A stretch of DNA of 63,000 nucleotides from an uncultured Pseudomonadales bacterium (lineage in GTDB: Bacteria > Pseudomonadota > Gammaproteobacteria > Pseudomonadales > Azotimanducaceae), in NCBI GenBank assembly GCA_947258825.1, contig CAMYJX010000057.1:1-63000 (forward strand). The letters run 5' to 3'. The position numbers and the translations under genes were made by a program. Below the pieces are notes generated by a model. The model was not told where the DNA came from. It saw nothing but the letters and a program-made list of their open reading frames with translations, and made no database searches. Each line of letters starts with the position of its first letter. Positions within the stretch are counted from its first letter, which is position 1. Positions 37,655 through 48,001 of the stretch are shown here, piece after piece.

Positions 37655-38994
37655 CCATGATGACGCCGAGAGAAATTGTCGATGAGCTGAACAAGCACAT
37701 CATCGGCCAGGAAGAAGCGAAGCGGGCGGTGGCCATCGCGCTGCGCAACCGCTGGCGGCGATTGCAGCTGTCAGCAGATCTGCGCGAGGAGATCGTTCCC
37801 AAAAACATCCTCATGATCGGTCCCACCGGGGTCGGGAAAACCGAAATCGCCCGACGCCTGGCCAAGCTCGCAGGCGCACCTTTCATCAAGGTGGAAGCCA
37901 CGAAATTCACCGAGGTGGGCTATGTGGGCAGAGACGTGGAATCGATCATCCGGGATCTCGCCGATGCTGCAGTGAAGATGCAGCGCGAGGCCCAGATCGA
38001 GGTGGTAAAGCATCGGGCCGAAGACGAGGCTGAAGAACGCATACTGGACGCCCTGCTGCCCGAGCCAAGGAAAATCGGCTTTGCTCAGGATGCCGAGGAA
38101 AAGACCGACGAGGGCGACTCGGCGACGCGTCAGCTGTTTCGCAAGCGCTTGCGGCAAGGAGAGCTGGACGACAAGGAGATAGAGCTGGAGCTGCAAGCCT
38201 CGCAGCTGGGCGTGGAAATCATGGCCCCCCCGGGAATGGAGGAGATGACCAGCCAGCTGCAGAACATGTTCAGCAATCTGGGTGGAGGAAAGCGCAAAAC
38301 GGTTCGGCTGAAGATTCGCGACGCCCTGCGCAAGGTCCGCGAGGAGGAAGCGGCCAAGCTGATCAACGAAGACGAGGTCAAAGCAAAGGCGGTGGAAGCC
38401 GTAGAGCAGACGGGCATCGTTTTCATCGACGAGATGGACAAGGTGGCTAAACGCAGCGAAAGCGTGGGTGCCGACGTCTCCCGCGAGGGGGTACAGCGGG
38501 ATCTGCTGCCGTTGATCGAAGGCTGCACCGTCTCCACCAAGTACGGGACGGTTCGCACGGACCACATACTCTTTATCGCCTCCGGCGCCTTTCACCTGGC
38601 GCGGCCGTCCGATCTGATCCCGGAACTGCAGGGTCGGCTGCCCATCCGCGTGGAGCTTTCCGCCCTCACGCCCGAGGACTTCCGGCGCATCCTGGTGGAG
38701 CCGGACGCCTCCCTGACCGAACAATACGTCGCGCTGCTTGGCACCGAAGGAGTGACCATCGACTTCACCGAGGATGGCCTCACCCGAATTGCCGAGCTGG
38801 CCTGGCAGGTCAACGAAGGCACCGAGAACATAGGCGCACGGCGCCTCCATACGCTGCTCGAGCGGCTCCTGGAAGAGATTTCCTATGGAGCGTCAGAGCA
38901 ATCGGATGCCTCACTACGCGTCGACGGCGAGTATGTGGACGCCCGGCTGTCAGAACTGGTGAAAGACCACGACCTGTCCCGCTATATCCTCTGA
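37651..38994 (+). CDS. hslU: ATP-dependent protease ATPase subunit HslU
   Basis: 447 aa (E. coli 443). AAA+ unfoldase: N-terminal [20 protein letters not shown], Walker [16 protein letters not shown] (~60), pore GYVGRDVES, the intermediate I-domain (~110-245), Walker [12 protein letters not shown], sensor region [20 protein letters not shown] and a C-terminal end ([11 protein letters not shown]) that inserts into HslV. It overlaps hslV by 4 bp. Confidence 0.97.
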   Translation: MTMMTPREIVDELNKHIIGQEEAKRAVAIALRNRWRRLQLSADLREEIVPKNILMIGPTGVGKTEIARRLAKLAGAPFIKVEATKFTEVGYVGRDVESIIRDLADAAVKMQREAQIEVVKHRAEDEAEERILDALLPEPRKIGFAQDAEEKTDEGDSATRQLFRKRLRQGELDDKEIELELQASQLGVEIMAPPGMEEMTSQLQNMFSNLGGGKRKTVRLKIRDALRKVREEEAAKLINEDEVKAKAVEAVEQTGIVFIDEMDKVAKRSESVGADVSREGVQRDLLPLIEGCTVSTKYGTVRTDHILFIASGAFHLARPSDLIPELQGRLPIRVELSALTPEDFRRILVEPDASLTEQYVALLGTEGVTIDFTEDGLTRIAELAWQVNEGTENIGARRLHTLLERLLEEISYGASEQSDASLRVDGEYVDARLSELVKDHDLSRYIL

Positions 38995-39021
38995 CAGCAA
39001 CCGAATGCCGCAACCGACGCC

Positions 39022-39405
39022 ATGCAACCACCCCGAAAAATCGTCTATCACAAGAAGTCCCGAACCCTGGAAGTAAACTTCGAGACGACAGCGTCGCTGA
39101 TTCCTGCCGAGCTGTTGAGAGTGTACTCGCCGTCCGCCGAGGTCCGTGGACACGGCGCCGACCAGAGAAAGCTGGAAACCGGCAAGAAATATGTGGCCAT
39201 CAAGAAAATCGAGCCGGTGGGCAACTATGCGGTTCGCCTTATATTCGACGATGGCCACGATTCCGGCCTGTATGCGTGGGATTATCTGCATCAGCTGGGG
39301 GAAAACCTGGACACCTACTGGCAGGAATACCTCGCCGATCTGAAGGCTGCAAACGCCTCGCGACTGCCGACGATACCGGTGGGCCAATGGAATCCTAAGG
39401 CGTAA
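39022..39405 (+). CDS. DUF971 (gamma-butyrobetaine-hydroxylase-like N-terminal) protein
   Basis: 127 aa. A single DUF971 domain: IVYHKKSRTLEVNFETTASL, then IPAELLRVYSPSAEVRGHG, YVAIKKIEPVGNYAVRLIFD, and the signature DGHDSGLYAWDYLHQLGEN. In larger proteins this domain precedes the 2-oxoglutarate dioxygenase of gamma-butyrobetaine hydroxylase. Stand-alone versions occur widely, commonly between hslU and ubiE as here, and are of unknown function (Fe-S or metal handling has been suggested for relatives). Confidence 0.88.
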   Translation: MQPPRKIVYHKKSRTLEVNFETTASLIPAELLRVYSPSAEVRGHGADQRKLETGKKYVAIKKIEPVGNYAVRLIFDDGHDSGLYAWDYLHQLGENLDTYWQEYLADLKAANASRLPTIPVGQWNPKA

Positions 39406-39436
39406 ACTGACACCGAATCAGCGTCGGCCGCTCCCC

Positions 39437-40192
39437 ATGCCTTCAGACAGCCCCGTCGACTTTGGACTACGCAAGGTCTCACCCCAGGAGAAGCGCCGCC
39501 TGGTGGGCGGGGTATTCGAACGTGTGGCCAGTCGTTACGACATCATGAACGATCTGATGTCACTGGGTACTCACCGCATCTTCAAGCGCATGCTGGTGGA
39601 GATGTCCGGCGTGCGCTCCGGGCAGAAGGTACTGGACCTGGCGGGCGGAACCGGTGATCTGTCGGCCCTGTTCGCCCCCGTGGTGGGCCCGGAAGGGTCA
39701 GTGGTGCTGGCCGACATCAATCCTGCCATGATGTCGGTGGGGCGCGATCGCCTTCTGGACGCCGGCTTGCCCCAGGTCAAGCTTTGCCAGACCTGCGCCG
39801 AGTCGCTGCCATTCGCCACCGCCAGCTTCAACTGCGTCGTCATCGGCTTCGGTCTGCGTAACTTCACCGATAAGGAAGCGGCTCTGCGGGAACTGGTTCG
39901 GATTCTGGTTCCCGAAGGCGTTCTGCTGGTTCTGGAGTTCTCCAAACCCGAGAATCCGGCGCTGGAAACTGCCTACAAGGCATTTCAGGCGCTGTGGCCG
40001 GGCATGGGCAAACTGGTCGCAGGCGACGCTGGCAGCTACCAGTACCTGGTGGAATCCATCCGGGTACATCCCAACCAGCAGGCGCTGAAGCTGATGATGG
40101 AAGACGCCGGATTTACCCAGGTCGAGTACCACAACTTCGCGGGTGGAATCGCAGCCGTGCACCGGGGCGTGCGGCCTCGCGCCGAGGGGTAG
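39437..40192 (+). CDS. ubiE: Ubiquinone/menaquinone methyltransferase UbiE
   Basis: 251 aa. SAM-dependent C-methyltransferase of the quinone ring. The N-terminus is VSPQEKRRLVGGVFERVASRYDIMNDLMSLGTHR, the classic UbiE signature. The SAM site is VLDLAGGTGDLSALF (~66), then ADINPAMMSVGRDR, and the C-terminal YQYLVESIRVHPNQQALKLM and YHNFAGGIAAVHRG. It begins the ubiEJB cluster. Confidence 0.97.
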   Translation: MPSDSPVDFGLRKVSPQEKRRLVGGVFERVASRYDIMNDLMSLGTHRIFKRMLVEMSGVRSGQKVLDLAGGTGDLSALFAPVVGPEGSVVLADINPAMMSVGRDRLLDAGLPQVKLCQTCAESLPFATASFNCVVIGFGLRNFTDKEAALRELVRILVPEGVLLVLEFSKPENPALETAYKAFQALWPGMGKLVAGDAGSYQYLVESIRVHPNQQALKLMMEDAGFTQVEYHNFAGGIAAVHRGVRPRAEG

Positions 40193-40196
40193 CGTC

Positions 40197-40853
40197 TTGA
40201 GTACTTCCGGCAGTTTCAGCACGGTGGAAACGCTGCTTACCGATGCGCTCGCTGAACTGGCAAACGCGAGCCTGAATCTGGACCCATCCAGCGCGGCGCG
40301 GCTGTCCAAGCTGGACGGCAGAAGCATCAGGATCATCGCGGAGTTTCCGCCACCGCTACCAGCCAGGCACTTCACCCTGCGCATCGAGAGCGCCCGCATG
40401 CGCCTGTACCCCTACGACATCGCGGATCCAAACGTCATCATCGAGGGCCCGGTGCCGGAGCTGGCACGCTGGCTGCAGAACGGAGAACCCGCCGCTGCCG
40501 GGCGCGGCCAGGGGCAACCGCAGGGGCACCTGCGCATCGATGGCGACACTACGGTGCTGCAGGAGGTGAGCGACCTGTTCAGCAGGTTTGCGCCAGACCT
40601 CACCGCACCGTTGACCGGAATCATCGGCGCAGATGCGACGGACAACCTCCTGGGCATGGGCGAACTCGCCATTGCCGGCCTGCGCTCGGCCCTGGAGGGC
40701 ATAGGCGGCTCCCTGCGGCAGAGCGCGTCAGAACGATTTGTAAGCCGTCCGCAGCTGGATCAGCTGCTGGACTCCATAGACGACATGCGCCTGCGTGTAG
40801 ACCGGCTTGCAGCCAGGGTTGGCGCGGAGGAAGCACGAAGGCAGCCGCCATGA
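40197..40853 (+). CDS. ubiJ: Ubiquinone biosynthesis accessory factor UbiJ
   Basis: 218 aa from TTG 40197, chosen because GAGGGG lies a few bases upstream and ubiE ends at 40192; the longer frame would overlap ubiE. It contains an SCP2 (sterol-carrier-like) lipid-binding domain (~20-115: [60 protein letters not shown]) and a C-terminal coiled coil ([20 protein letters not shown]). It probably shuttles quinone intermediates in the soluble Ubi complex. The stop overlaps ubiB by 4 bp. Confidence 0.9.
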   Translation: MSTSGSFSTVETLLTDALAELANASLNLDPSSAARLSKLDGRSIRIIAEFPPPLPARHFTLRIESARMRLYPYDIADPNVIIEGPVPELARWLQNGEPAAAGRGQGQPQGHLRIDGDTTVLQEVSDLFSRFAPDLTAPLTGIIGADATDNLLGMGELAIAGLRSALEGIGGSLRQSASERFVSRPQLDQLLDSIDDMRLRVDRLAARVGAEEARRQPP

Positions 40854-42517
40854 ACCCGCTGCGGCGTCTGGGAAAAGTGCTGTGGACCATCAGCCGCTAC
40901 CGGCTTGATACCCTGCTGAACGACGACAGCCTCGTCGAGAGCCCCATACCGCCACGCTATCAGGCCCTGCTGCATCTGCTGCCGTCGAGATTGATACCCA
41001 TTGGGGATGCCTCCCGCGGACGCCGACTGCGCCTCGCGCTGGAGGAGCTGGGCCCGGTTTTCATCAAGTTCGGACAGCTGATGTCGACGCGTCGCGACAT
41101 CCTGCCGCTGGACATCGCAGACGAGCTCGCCCGGCTGCAGGATGACGTGCCGCCCTTTCCCGGGAGCGATGCGCAACAGCTAATCGAATCTTCAATCGGC
41201 ACCCCCATCGCGGTCGCCTTCAGCCACTTCGAGACGGAGCCCATGGCTTCCGCCTCCGTCGCCCAGGTGCATGCGGCCACCCTGCCGGATGGCTCACCGG
41301 TGGTGGTAAAGGTGGTGCGACCGGGAATCGAGGGCGTCATTCGAGAGGATATCGAGCTGCTGCGCCGGCTGGCCGACTTTCTCGAGGAGCATTCTGTCGA
41401 CGCGCGACGCCTGCATCTCAAGGAAGTGGTCGCCGACTACGAGCATACTATCCTGGACGAGCTGGATCTTCAGAAGGAAGCATCCAACACGGCGCACCTT
41501 CGCACCAATTTCGCCGGATCCCATCTGCTTTACGTTCCGCGGGTGCACTGGGAACTGACGCGTCGGAACGTGCTGGTACTGGAACGCATCTACGGCATAC
41601 CCATCGCGAACCTGTCCGCCCTCAAAGCACGGGGCACCAACATGCGAAAGCTGGCCGAGCGGGGGGTGGAGACCTTCTTCACCCAGGTGTTCGTCCACAA
41701 CTTCTTCCACGCGGACATGCATCCAGGAAACATCTTCGTCAACGCCGAGGACCCGGATAACCCCCACTACATCGCCATCGACTGCGCCATCGTCGGCTCG
41801 CTTACTCGGGAAGACCAGGACTATCTGGCGAGAAACCTGCTGGCATTTTTCAATCGGGACTACGCCCAGGTGGCTCAGCTGCACCTGGAATCCGGTTGGA
41901 TTCCAGATGACACCGACCCGGCGGAGTTCGAACGCGTTATACAGAGGGTGTGCGAGCCGATCTTCGAGAAGCCGCTGAATGAGATCTCCTTCGGTCAGTT
42001 TCTGGTCGAGCTTTTCGATACGGCCCGGGATTTCAACATGGAAATCCAGCCCCAGCTCGTCCTGCTGCAGAAAACCCTTCTTTACATCGAGGGGCTGGGC
42101 CGTGAGCTCTATCCGGAGCTGGACCTGTGGGAGACGGCGAAGCCGTTCATGGAGCGCTGGATGGTGGATCACGTGGGCCCGGCCGCCACCCTCCGCGAGC
42201 TTGCCGAGCACGCTCCGGAACTTTTCACTCAGCTCCCGAGGCTGCCAGCACTGGTGGTTCGAACGGGGACACAGCTGAAGCGGCTCGACAGAGCCGTGCG
42301 GCGACAGGGAGATCTGATCGACAGCCTGGAGCGGCGGGTATCCCGCATCGACCGCCGGAGCCGGGGCAAACGCCTCTCCGGCGTGGCCTTGATCCTGCTG
42401 GCCAGCGCCCTACTATGGGCGCCAATCACATCTTCCCTGGAAGCCGGCCAGGACATGGGCACGATTGCGGGTCTGATCAGCGCCGCGCTGGGTTCCCTGC
42501 TGCTGGTGAGGGCCTGA
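40850..42517 (+). CDS. ubiB: Ubiquinone biosynthesis regulatory kinase-like protein UbiB
   Basis: 555 aa. Atypical ABC1/ADCK kinase-like ATPase that supports coenzyme Q synthesis. The KxGQ extension is [16 protein letters not shown] (~66); an Ala-rich nucleotide loop reads [14 protein letters not shown], the Lys is in [11 protein letters not shown], and catalytic/metal residues are in [13 protein letters not shown] and AIDCAIVG. Two C-terminal transmembrane helices close the protein ([15 protein letters not shown] and [14 protein letters not shown]). Confidence 0.96.
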   Translation: MNPLRRLGKVLWTISRYRLDTLLNDDSLVESPIPPRYQALLHLLPSRLIPIGDASRGRRLRLALEELGPVFIKFGQLMSTRRDILPLDIADELARLQDDVPPFPGSDAQQLIESSIGTPIAVAFSHFETEPMASASVAQVHAATLPDGSPVVVKVVRPGIEGVIREDIELLRRLADFLEEHSVDARRLHLKEVVADYEHTILDELDLQKEASNTAHLRTNFAGSHLLYVPRVHWELTRRNVLVLERIYGIPIANLSALKARGTNMRKLAERGVETFFTQVFVHNFFHADMHPGNIFVNAEDPDNPHYIAIDCAIVGSLTREDQDYLARNLLAFFNRDYAQVAQLHLESGWIPDDTDPAEFERVIQRVCEPIFEKPLNEISFGQFLVELFDTARDFNMEIQPQLVLLQKTLLYIEGLGRELYPELDLWETAKPFMERWMVDHVGPAATLRELAEHAPELFTQLPRLPALVVRTGTQLKRLDRAVRRQGDLIDSLERRVSRIDRRSRGKRLSGVALILLASALLWAPITSSLEAGQDMGTIAGLISAALGSLLLVRA

Positions 42518-42526
42518 GGACAACAG

Positions 42527-42856
42527 ATGCCAATCATCGAGCAACTGACAGAAATACTGGAGTCCCGCCGTACCGCCGACCCGGAGCAATCCTACGTGGC
42601 ATCCCTGTATGCCAGCGGTTTGAACAGGATTCTGGAGAAGGTGGGCGAAGAAGCTACCGAGGTGATGCTGGCCGCCAAAGATGCGACGCCCGGAAAAGGC
42701 AAAGACGAGCCGCTGGTCAACGAAGTAGCGGATCTCTGGTTTCATACGCTGGTGATGCTTATCCATCTGGAGCAGAAGCCGGAATGGGTGCTGGAAGCCC
42801 TTGCGGACCGATTCGGCACTTCCGGACACGTAGAGAAGCGCGGGCGAAGTCAGTGA
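42527..42856 (+). CDS. hisE: Phosphoribosyl-ATP pyrophosphatase
   Basis: 109 aa. Second step of histidine synthesis: PR-ATP to PR-AMP plus PPi. The MazG-like all-alpha fold shows GLNRILEKVGEEATEVMLAA with the Mg-binding Glu residues, then EPLVNEVADLWFHTLVMLI. In Pseudomonas-type order hisI precedes hisE here; hisI is absent from this position. Confidence 0.94.
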   Translation: MPIIEQLTEILESRRTADPEQSYVASLYASGLNRILEKVGEEATEVMLAAKDATPGKGKDEPLVNEVADLWFHTLVMLIHLEQKPEWVLEALADRFGTSGHVEKRGRSQ

Positions 42857-42888
42857 ACCGGGTAACGCTCCGGCATGACTAAGCTCTA

Positions 42889-42894
42889 TATAAT
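42889..42894 (+). promoter_or_regulatory. Consensus -10 element upstream of tatA
   Basis: TATAAT occurs 28 bp before the tatA ATG in the hisE-tatA gap. The -35 position (about 42866-42871) is poor, so the call is tentative. Confidence 0.4.
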
Positions 42895-42921
42895 CCCCGT
42901 ACCAACTGACGGAGTTTGCTG

Positions 42922-43158
42922 ATGTTTGGAGGATTCGGTCTCACAGAGCTGCTGGTGGTTCTGGCCATCGTTCTGCTCATATTCGGGCCCAAACGGCTGA
43001 AGAGCCTGGGCTCTGACCTCGGTTCCGCCATCAAAGGCTTCCGCAAGGCGGTCAGCGATGAAGATCCCAAAGCAGAGAAAACTGACGATCCCAAGGTCAT
43101 CGAGGGCGAGGTGACGACGGCGAAAAAGACAGAGCAGAATCAAAACAGCAATGTTTGA
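42922..43158 (+). CDS. tatA: Twin-arginine translocase subunit TatA
   Basis: 78 aa from ATG 42922, with GGAG 7 nt upstream. A short N-terminal transmembrane helix ([17 protein letters not shown]) is followed by the [20 protein letters not shown] amphipathic helix and an acidic/basic tail. TatA multimers form the translocation pore for folded twin-arginine proteins such as the PhoX protein at 10.3-12.2 kb. It overlaps tatB by 8 bp. Confidence 0.95.
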   Translation: MFGGFGLTELLVVLAIVLLIFGPKRLKSLGSDLGSAIKGFRKAVSDEDPKAEKTDDPKVIEGEVTTAKKTEQNQNSNV

Positions 43159-43570
43159 GATCGGCTTCCCCGAGCTGGTGCTCATCACCATCGTCGGGTT
43201 GCTCGTCATCGGTCCTGAACGGCTTCCCGAAGCCCTGAGGACGCTGGGCCTTTGGTTCGGCAGGCTCCGACGCAGCTTCGTCTCGGTCAAAACCGAGATC
43301 GAGAAAGAGATCGGCATGGACGATATCCGCAAGCAGCTGCACAACGAGGCGGTTCTGGAGGAAATGAAGCGCATAGAACGGGAGGCCAAAGGCCTACCCA
43401 CAGAGCCGACTATCCAGCCGCCCCAATCAGATAAAGATGGTTCGACCACCGCTGCGGGGCAGCAACCGGAGGCCACCCAGACCACCGACGGAAACGCCGA
43501 TGCGCGGGAAAACAATCCTGCCACGGGCAGCGCCCGATCAGCGCCCGAGGAAACCCGAGGGAATGGCTAA
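43151..43570 (+). CDS. tatB: Twin-arginine translocase subunit TatB
   Basis: 139 aa. N-terminal [21 protein letters not shown] with the GFPE hinge and [20 protein letters not shown] amphipathic helix typical of TatB; a longer helix and an Ala/Pro/Glu-rich tail follow. With TatC it forms the twin-arginine signal receptor. The stop overlaps the tatC start (ATGGCTAA). Confidence 0.95.
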   Translation: MFEIGFPELVLITIVGLLVIGPERLPEALRTLGLWFGRLRRSFVSVKTEIEKEIGMDDIRKQLHNEAVLEEMKRIEREAKGLPTEPTIQPPQSDKDGSTTAAGQQPEATQTTDGNADARENNPATGSARSAPEETRGNG

Positions 43571-44354
43571 AACCGACCCGCAAACCCACGACGAGCAGGT
43601 GGACACCAGCGAGCAGCCATTCCTCGATCACATCATCGAGCTGCGTAGCCGTATTCTTCGCACGCTGCTGGTGATCATGCTGCTGTTTTTCCCCACCTAC
43701 TACTTCGCCAACGATCTGTACCAGTTCGTCGCCGCGCCGCTGATGGCGCATCTGCCCAACAGCGGCAGCATGATCGCAACGGAAGTCGCCTCTCCCTTCC
43801 TGACTCCTTTCAAGCTCGCCATCTTCACCGCGATCTTCGTCGGCATGCCATTCGTCCTGCACCAGGGATGGTCGTTCATCTCTCCAGGGCTCTATCTGCA
43901 CGAGAAGAAATTTGCTCTGCCGCTGCTGATCTCCAGCATCAGCCTGTTTTACCTCGGGGTCGCATTTGCGTACTTCCTAGTGTTTCCGCTGGTGTTCGAA
44001 TTTCTGGCAGCAGTGACGCCCGAGGGTGTCACCATGATGACCGACATCAACCGCTATCTGGATTTCGTGCTGAAGATGTTCTTCGCCTTCGGCTTCGCCT
44101 TTGAAATCCCGATCGCCACCCTGCTGCTGTCGTGGTCCGGTCTTGCCACCGCCGACGGCATGGCTCGCAAGCGACCCTATGTCATCGTCGGCTGCTTCGT
44201 GGTTGCCATGCTGCTGACGCCGCCGGACGTGATTTCCCAGCTGCTGCTCGCCATCCCAACCTGGATGCTGTTTGAGCTGGGCGTATTCCTGGCGAGATTT
44301 GCAGAGAAGCGGCGCGATGCGGCCGCGACGGACGAAGACGGGGAAACGGCGTAA
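43563..44354 (+). CDS. tatC: Twin-arginine translocase subunit TatC
   Basis: 263 aa from ATG 43563. Six transmembrane helices. Family signatures are [20 protein letters not shown] at the N-terminus, [42 protein letters not shown] with the conserved Glu, and [20 protein letters not shown]. It contacts the RR motif of substrates. It ends 52 bp before the MITE-like element. Confidence 0.97.
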   Translation: MAKTDPQTHDEQVDTSEQPFLDHIIELRSRILRTLLVIMLLFFPTYYFANDLYQFVAAPLMAHLPNSGSMIATEVASPFLTPFKLAIFTAIFVGMPFVLHQGWSFISPGLYLHEKKFALPLLISSISLFYLGVAFAYFLVFPLVFEFLAAVTPEGVTMMTDINRYLDFVLKMFFAFGFAFEIPIATLLLSWSGLATADGMARKRPYVIVGCFVVAMLLTPPDVISQLLLAIPTWMLFELGVFLARFAEKRRDAAATDEDGETA

Positions 44355-44406
44355 GCGGAGCTCGGGATAACAGTGACTGAGGCTCGAAAGCCCGACGGCT
44401 CCTAAG

Positions 44407-44589
44407 GAACCTCTGATTAATTCTTGCTTGCTCAGCGCAAGTTTACGGGGTCTTGGGCAAGGCACGCTTCGCCCGCAATGTAGGTCACCTTGCCAAGAAG
44501 CGCAACGCCGCCGAAGGCCCCGTAAATTGCGCCCTGCGGGAGCGTCTCGCGTTTTCCCTGTCGTTGTCGCGTGATTAATCAGAGGTTCC
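44407..44589. mobile_element. MITE-like element with 16-bp terminal inverted repeats
   Basis: Exact inverted repeats GGAACCTCTGATTAAT (44407-44422) and its complement (44574-44589) bound 183 bp without a coding frame. Inside, further imperfect arms pair (GCGCAAGTTTACGGGG with CCCCGTAAATTGCGC; CTTGGGCAAGG with CCTTGCCAAG), so the element could fold end to end. A possible 3-bp CTA duplication flanks it. The right edge abuts the dtd stop codon (TAG, 44590-44592). This is the form of a non-autonomous transposon; the parent family is not identified. Confidence 0.7.
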
Positions 44590-45036
44590 CTAGCGCTCAA
44601 GCAGCAAGGTCACCGGACCGTCATTGACCAGAGAGACCTGCATATCGGCACCAAAGCGACCACTGCGCACACGCTGGTGCGAGCCGCACTTCTCTCGCAG
44701 AACGTCTATGAAGCGCTCGTAAAGGGCCTCAGCCAGTTCGGGCTCCGCAGCCCCGCTGAAGCCCGGCCGCTTGCCCCGTGAGGTATCCGCGGCAAGCGTG
44801 AACTGAGAGACCACCAGCAGATCTCCACCGGCATCCATCACCGACAGGTTCATGGGTTTTTCTGCATCTGGAAAGACCCGCAGGCCCAGCACCTTGTTCG
44901 CCAGCCAGACAAGCTGCTCCTCGCCGTCCCTCGCCTCTACGCCCAGAAACAGCAGCAGGCCAGGCCCGATGGCGCCGACCTGTTCCGCGTCAATGGTTAC
45001 GGCGGCTCTGCTGACTCGCTGCAGCAATACCTTCAT
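44590..45036 (-). CDS. dtd: D-aminoacyl-tRNA deacylase
   Basis: 148 aa. Removes D-amino acids mischarged on tRNA. MKVLLQRVSRAAVTIDAEQV at the N-terminus, GPGLLLFLGVEARDGEEQ, LVVSQFTLAADTSRGKRPGF (the SQFTL active-site motif) and the C-terminal MQVSLVNDGPVTLLLE with the GP-type cis motif variant (NDGPVT) are all present. The stop codon touches the MITE-like element. The start lies 19 bp from the typA stop on the same strand. Confidence 0.96.
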   Translation of the reverse strand: MKVLLQRVSRAAVTIDAEQVGAIGPGLLLFLGVEARDGEEQLVWLANKVLGLRVFPDAEKPMNLSVMDAGGDLLVVSQFTLAADTSRGKRPGFSGAAEPELAEALYERFIDVLREKCGSHQRVRSGRFGADMQVSLVNDGPVTLLLER

Positions 45037-45055
45037 AGCGGCGAAAGCGTGCGCG

Positions 45056-46903
45056 TCAGGCGCTGGCTTCCCGGGCAGAGCCGGCCCGCTTGCGCTGGTG
45101 CTCCTTCAGCAGCCGTTTGCGAACGCGGATCGTCTTTGGCGTCACCTCCACCAGCTCGTCATCATCGATGAACTCGAGAGATTGCTCCAGTGTATGCCGG
45201 AGCGGCGCTGTCAGCAGTATGTTTTCATCAGTGCCTGCCGCCCGCACGTTGGTGAGCTTCTTCTCTTTCATCGGGTTGACGGTCAGGTCGTTGCCGCGGC
45301 TGTGAATCCCGATCACCATGCCTTCGTATATCTCGTCCCCGGGACCGACCATCATCCGACCGCGATTCTGCAGATTGAACAGGGCAAACCCAACTGCCTT
45401 ACCCTCGGCAATTGATACCAGCACCCCGCTGTTGCGGCGACCAAGCTCCGTTTCCACCCGCGGGCCATAGCCCGCAGAGCCGAAACTCAGGATCCCGGTA
45501 CCGGAAGTCAATGAAAGAAAAATCGGCCGGAAGCCCATCAGACCCCGCGTGGGAATCCGATAGCGCAACTGTACGCGCCCGGTACCATCGCTGTGGATGT
45601 CTTCCAGCTCTCCCCTGCGCTCGCCCAGGTTCTCCATGACCTTGCCCTGGTGACCTTCCTCAACATCTACGGTGACAGACTCGTAGGGTTCCAGAATCCG
45701 GCCGTCCTCTTCCCGGGTAATCACCTGAGGCCTGGAAACAGCCAGCTCATAACCTTCCCGCCGCATGGTCTCGATCAGCACGGAGAGATGCAGTTCGCCG
45801 CGCCCGGACACCTGGAACCGATCCGGATCCTCAGTTTCCCGCACCGATAGCGCCACGTTGTGAGAGGCTTCCCGCAGCAGCCGATCGCGCAACTGCCGGC
45901 TCGTCAGGAAATCGCCTTCCCGACCGGCGAACGGAGAGGTGTTCACGCAGAACATCATGGTCAGAGTGGGCTCATCGACGGTCAGCGGCGGAAGCGCTTC
46001 TACATGCTCCGGCGAGCAGAGGGTATCGGAAATCGCAATCTCGTCGACCCCGGTGACGCAGACGATGTCGCCGGCAACCGCCTCCGTCTGCTCGACGCGC
46101 TCCAGGCCGCTATAGCCCAGAATCGTCAGCACCCGCGCCTTGCGGCTCTGCCCTTTCCGGTCGACGACGACGACCGGGGTATTGCGCTGAATGCTGCCTC
46201 GACTGATGCGGCCTATTCCCATCACCCCGAGATAGCTGGAGTAATCCAGGGTACTGATCTGCATCTGAAAGCTGCCGGATTCATCAACCTTCGGCGCAGG
46301 AACGTGCTCGATGATGGCATCCAACAGCGGGGCCATATCCTCAGCCTGGGCGTCGGGTTCGAGACCCGCGTGACCGAGAAGCGCCGAGGCATAAATAATG
46401 GGGAAGTCCAACTGCTTGTCAGTAGCTCCCAGGCTGTCGAAGAGGTCGAAGACTTCATCAATAACCCGGTATGGCTCTGCCCCGGGACGGTCCACTTTGT
46501 TGACCACGAGAATCGGGTTCAGCCCGGCCGCAAAGGCCTTCTGAGTGACAAAACGGGTCTGCGGCATGGGACCGTCCACGGCGTCCACCAGCAGCAGTAC
46601 TGAATCCACCATGGAGAGGATCCGCTCTACTTCGCCGCCGAAATCCGCATGGCCAGGCGTATCGACGATGTTGATGTGGTATCCGCGGTAATCGATGGCG
46701 GTGTTCTTGGAAAGGATGGTGATGCCGCGCTCGCGCTCCAGCTCGTTGCTGTCCATCACCCGCTCGTGAACCTCACGGTTCAGCGAGCCCGTCTGTTGAA
46801 GCAGCCGGTCCACCAGCGTGGTTTTGCCGTGGTCGACGTGGGCGATTATGGCGACGTTGCGCAGTCCGACGCGTGCTGCGTTGCTTTTGGAAATCTGTGA
46901 CAC
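45056..46903 (-). CDS. typA: Translational GTPase TypA/BipA
   Basis: 615 aa from GTG 46903. Ribosome-associated GTPase related to EF-G. G1 is [10 protein letters not shown], the switch region [16 protein letters not shown]3 [13 protein letters not shown]4 [11 protein letters not shown] and G5 [10 protein letters not shown]. Then domain II, the EF-G-like domains ([30 protein letters not shown]), and the BipA C-terminal domain ([20 protein letters not shown] ... [20 protein letters not shown]) ending in basic residues. It aids 50S assembly and stress adaptation. It is divergent from the PP-loop gene, with 48 bp between starts. Confidence 0.97.
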   Translation of the reverse strand: MSQISKSNAARVGLRNVAIIAHVDHGKTTLVDRLLQQTGSLNREVHERVMDSNELERERGITILSKNTAIDYRGYHINIVDTPGHADFGGEVERILSMVDSVLLLVDAVDGPMPQTRFVTQKAFAAGLNPILVVNKVDRPGAEPYRVIDEVFDLFDSLGATDKQLDFPIIYASALLGHAGLEPDAQAEDMAPLLDAIIEHVPAPKVDESGSFQMQISTLDYSSYLGVMGIGRISRGSIQRNTPVVVVDRKGQSRKARVLTILGYSGLERVEQTEAVAGDIVCVTGVDEIAISDTLCSPEHVEALPPLTVDEPTLTMMFCVNTSPFAGREGDFLTSRQLRDRLLREASHNVALSVRETEDPDRFQVSGRGELHLSVLIETMRREGYELAVSRPQVITREEDGRILEPYESVTVDVEEGHQGKVMENLGERRGELEDIHSDGTGRVQLRYRIPTRGLMGFRPIFLSLTSGTGILSFGSAGYGPRVETELGRRNSGVLVSIAEGKAVGFALFNLQNRGRMMVGPGDEIYEGMVIGIHSRGNDLTVNPMKEKKLTNVRAAGTDENILLTAPLRHTLEQSLEFIDDDELVEVTPKTIRVRKRLLKEHQRKRAGSAREASA

Positions 46904-46951
46904 TTATATCCTGTGAGTTTAAACTGCCGGGCCCGAAAAACGGCGGCGATT

Positions 46952-48001
46952 ATGAACCAACCGCGAAAAGCTGTCGCTCTTATTTCGGGTGGGCTGGATT
47001 CCATGCTGGCGGCCCGGGTCATCATGGATCAGGGCATCCACGTCGAGGGCGTGAATTTCTTCACCGGCTTTTGCGTGGAGGGCCACACCCACGCCATCCG
47101 AAAACACAAGGCAGACCGGGTTACGCGCAACAACGCCCTCTGGGTCGCCGAGCAGCTGGGCATCAAACTTCACCTTATCGATGTCATAGACGAGTACAAG
47201 GACGTCGTGCTCAATCCGAAGCATGGCTACGGAACGCACCTCAACCCGTGCATCGACTGCAAGATATTCATGCTTGGCAAGGCCAAAGCCTGGGCGTTCA
47301 TGAAAGAAAACGGCTTCGACTTCATCATCACCGGCGAGGTCATGGGGCAGCGCCCGAAAAGCCAGCGAAAACAGATCATGCCCCTGATCGCCCGTGAATC
47401 CGGCCTGCCCGACCGCCTTCTCAGACCCCTCTGCGCGAAGCACATGGCCCCCACCCTGCCGGAGCGGGAGGGCTGGGTGGACCGTGACAAGCTCTTCGCT
47501 TTCCACGGCCGCAATCGCAAACCGCAGATAGCGCTGGCCGCCAAGCTGGGATTTGATGATTGGGCCCAGCCCGCGGGCGGCTGCTGCTTTCTTACCGACG
47601 GTGACTATGCTGCAAAGCTCGCTGATCTCTGGAAATCCAGCGGCGAGCGCGACTACGACCTGGACGACATCATGCTGCTGAAGGTCGGCAGGCATCTCAG
47701 ACCAGCGTCGCACTACAAGCTGATTCTTGGTCGTGAGTTGGGTGAAAACCGCTACCTGGAAGGCTATACCAAACGGTTCATCGCCCTGCGACCGGTGAGC
47801 CACCGGGGCCCGCTGTGCCTGGTGGACGGCACGCCGACGACAACCGATCTGCTTACCGCGGCCCAAATTCTCGCCCGTTACAGCCAGGGTCGCGGCGCGG
47901 ATCGCGTCAGCATCAGCGTCGACCGACCCGACGGGACCGGTGAAACGCTGCAGGTACGCCCCATGGGTCAAGACGACTTCCGCGATGACTGGCGCATCTG
48001 A
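46952..48001 (+). CDS. PP-loop ATPase, ThiI/MnmA-like thiolation enzyme with NFACT-R-like C-terminus
   Basis: 349 aa from ATG 46952. Residues 12-17 are the PP-loop SGGLDS, which binds ATP and adenylates a substrate carbonyl before sulfur insertion. Conserved cysteines follow in HLNPCIDCKIFML and AGGCCFLTD, as in 2-thiouridine and 4-thiouridine enzymes. The order IITGEVMGQRPKSQ, LPERE and LLKVGRHLRP ... KLILGRELGEN fits a family annotated loosely as tRNA thiouridylate methyltransferase, with a C-terminal NFACT-R-like domain. The TusA-like gene overlaps its 3' end by 17 bp. Substrate (tRNA or other) unknown; MnmA and ThiI themselves are not this protein. Confidence 0.75.
   Translation: MNQPRKAVALISGGLDSMLAARVIMDQGIHVEGVNFFTGFCVEGHTHAIRKHKADRVTRNNALWVAEQLGIKLHLIDVIDEYKDVVLNPKHGYGTHLNPCIDCKIFMLGKAKAWAFMKENGFDFIITGEVMGQRPKSQRKQIMPLIARESGLPDRLLRPLCAKHMAPTLPEREGWVDRDKLFAFHGRNRKPQIALAAKLGFDDWAQPAGGCCFLTDGDYAAKLADLWKSSGERDYDLDDIMLLKVGRHLRPASHYKLILGRELGENRYLEGYTKRFIALRPVSHRGPLCLVDGTPTTTDLLTAAQILARYSQGRGADRVSISVDRPDGTGETLQVRPMGQDDFRDDWRI

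Noticed and set aside
37771..38850. 359-aa minus-strand frame
   Set aside because: Antisense of hslU; the real gene shows every HslU motif.
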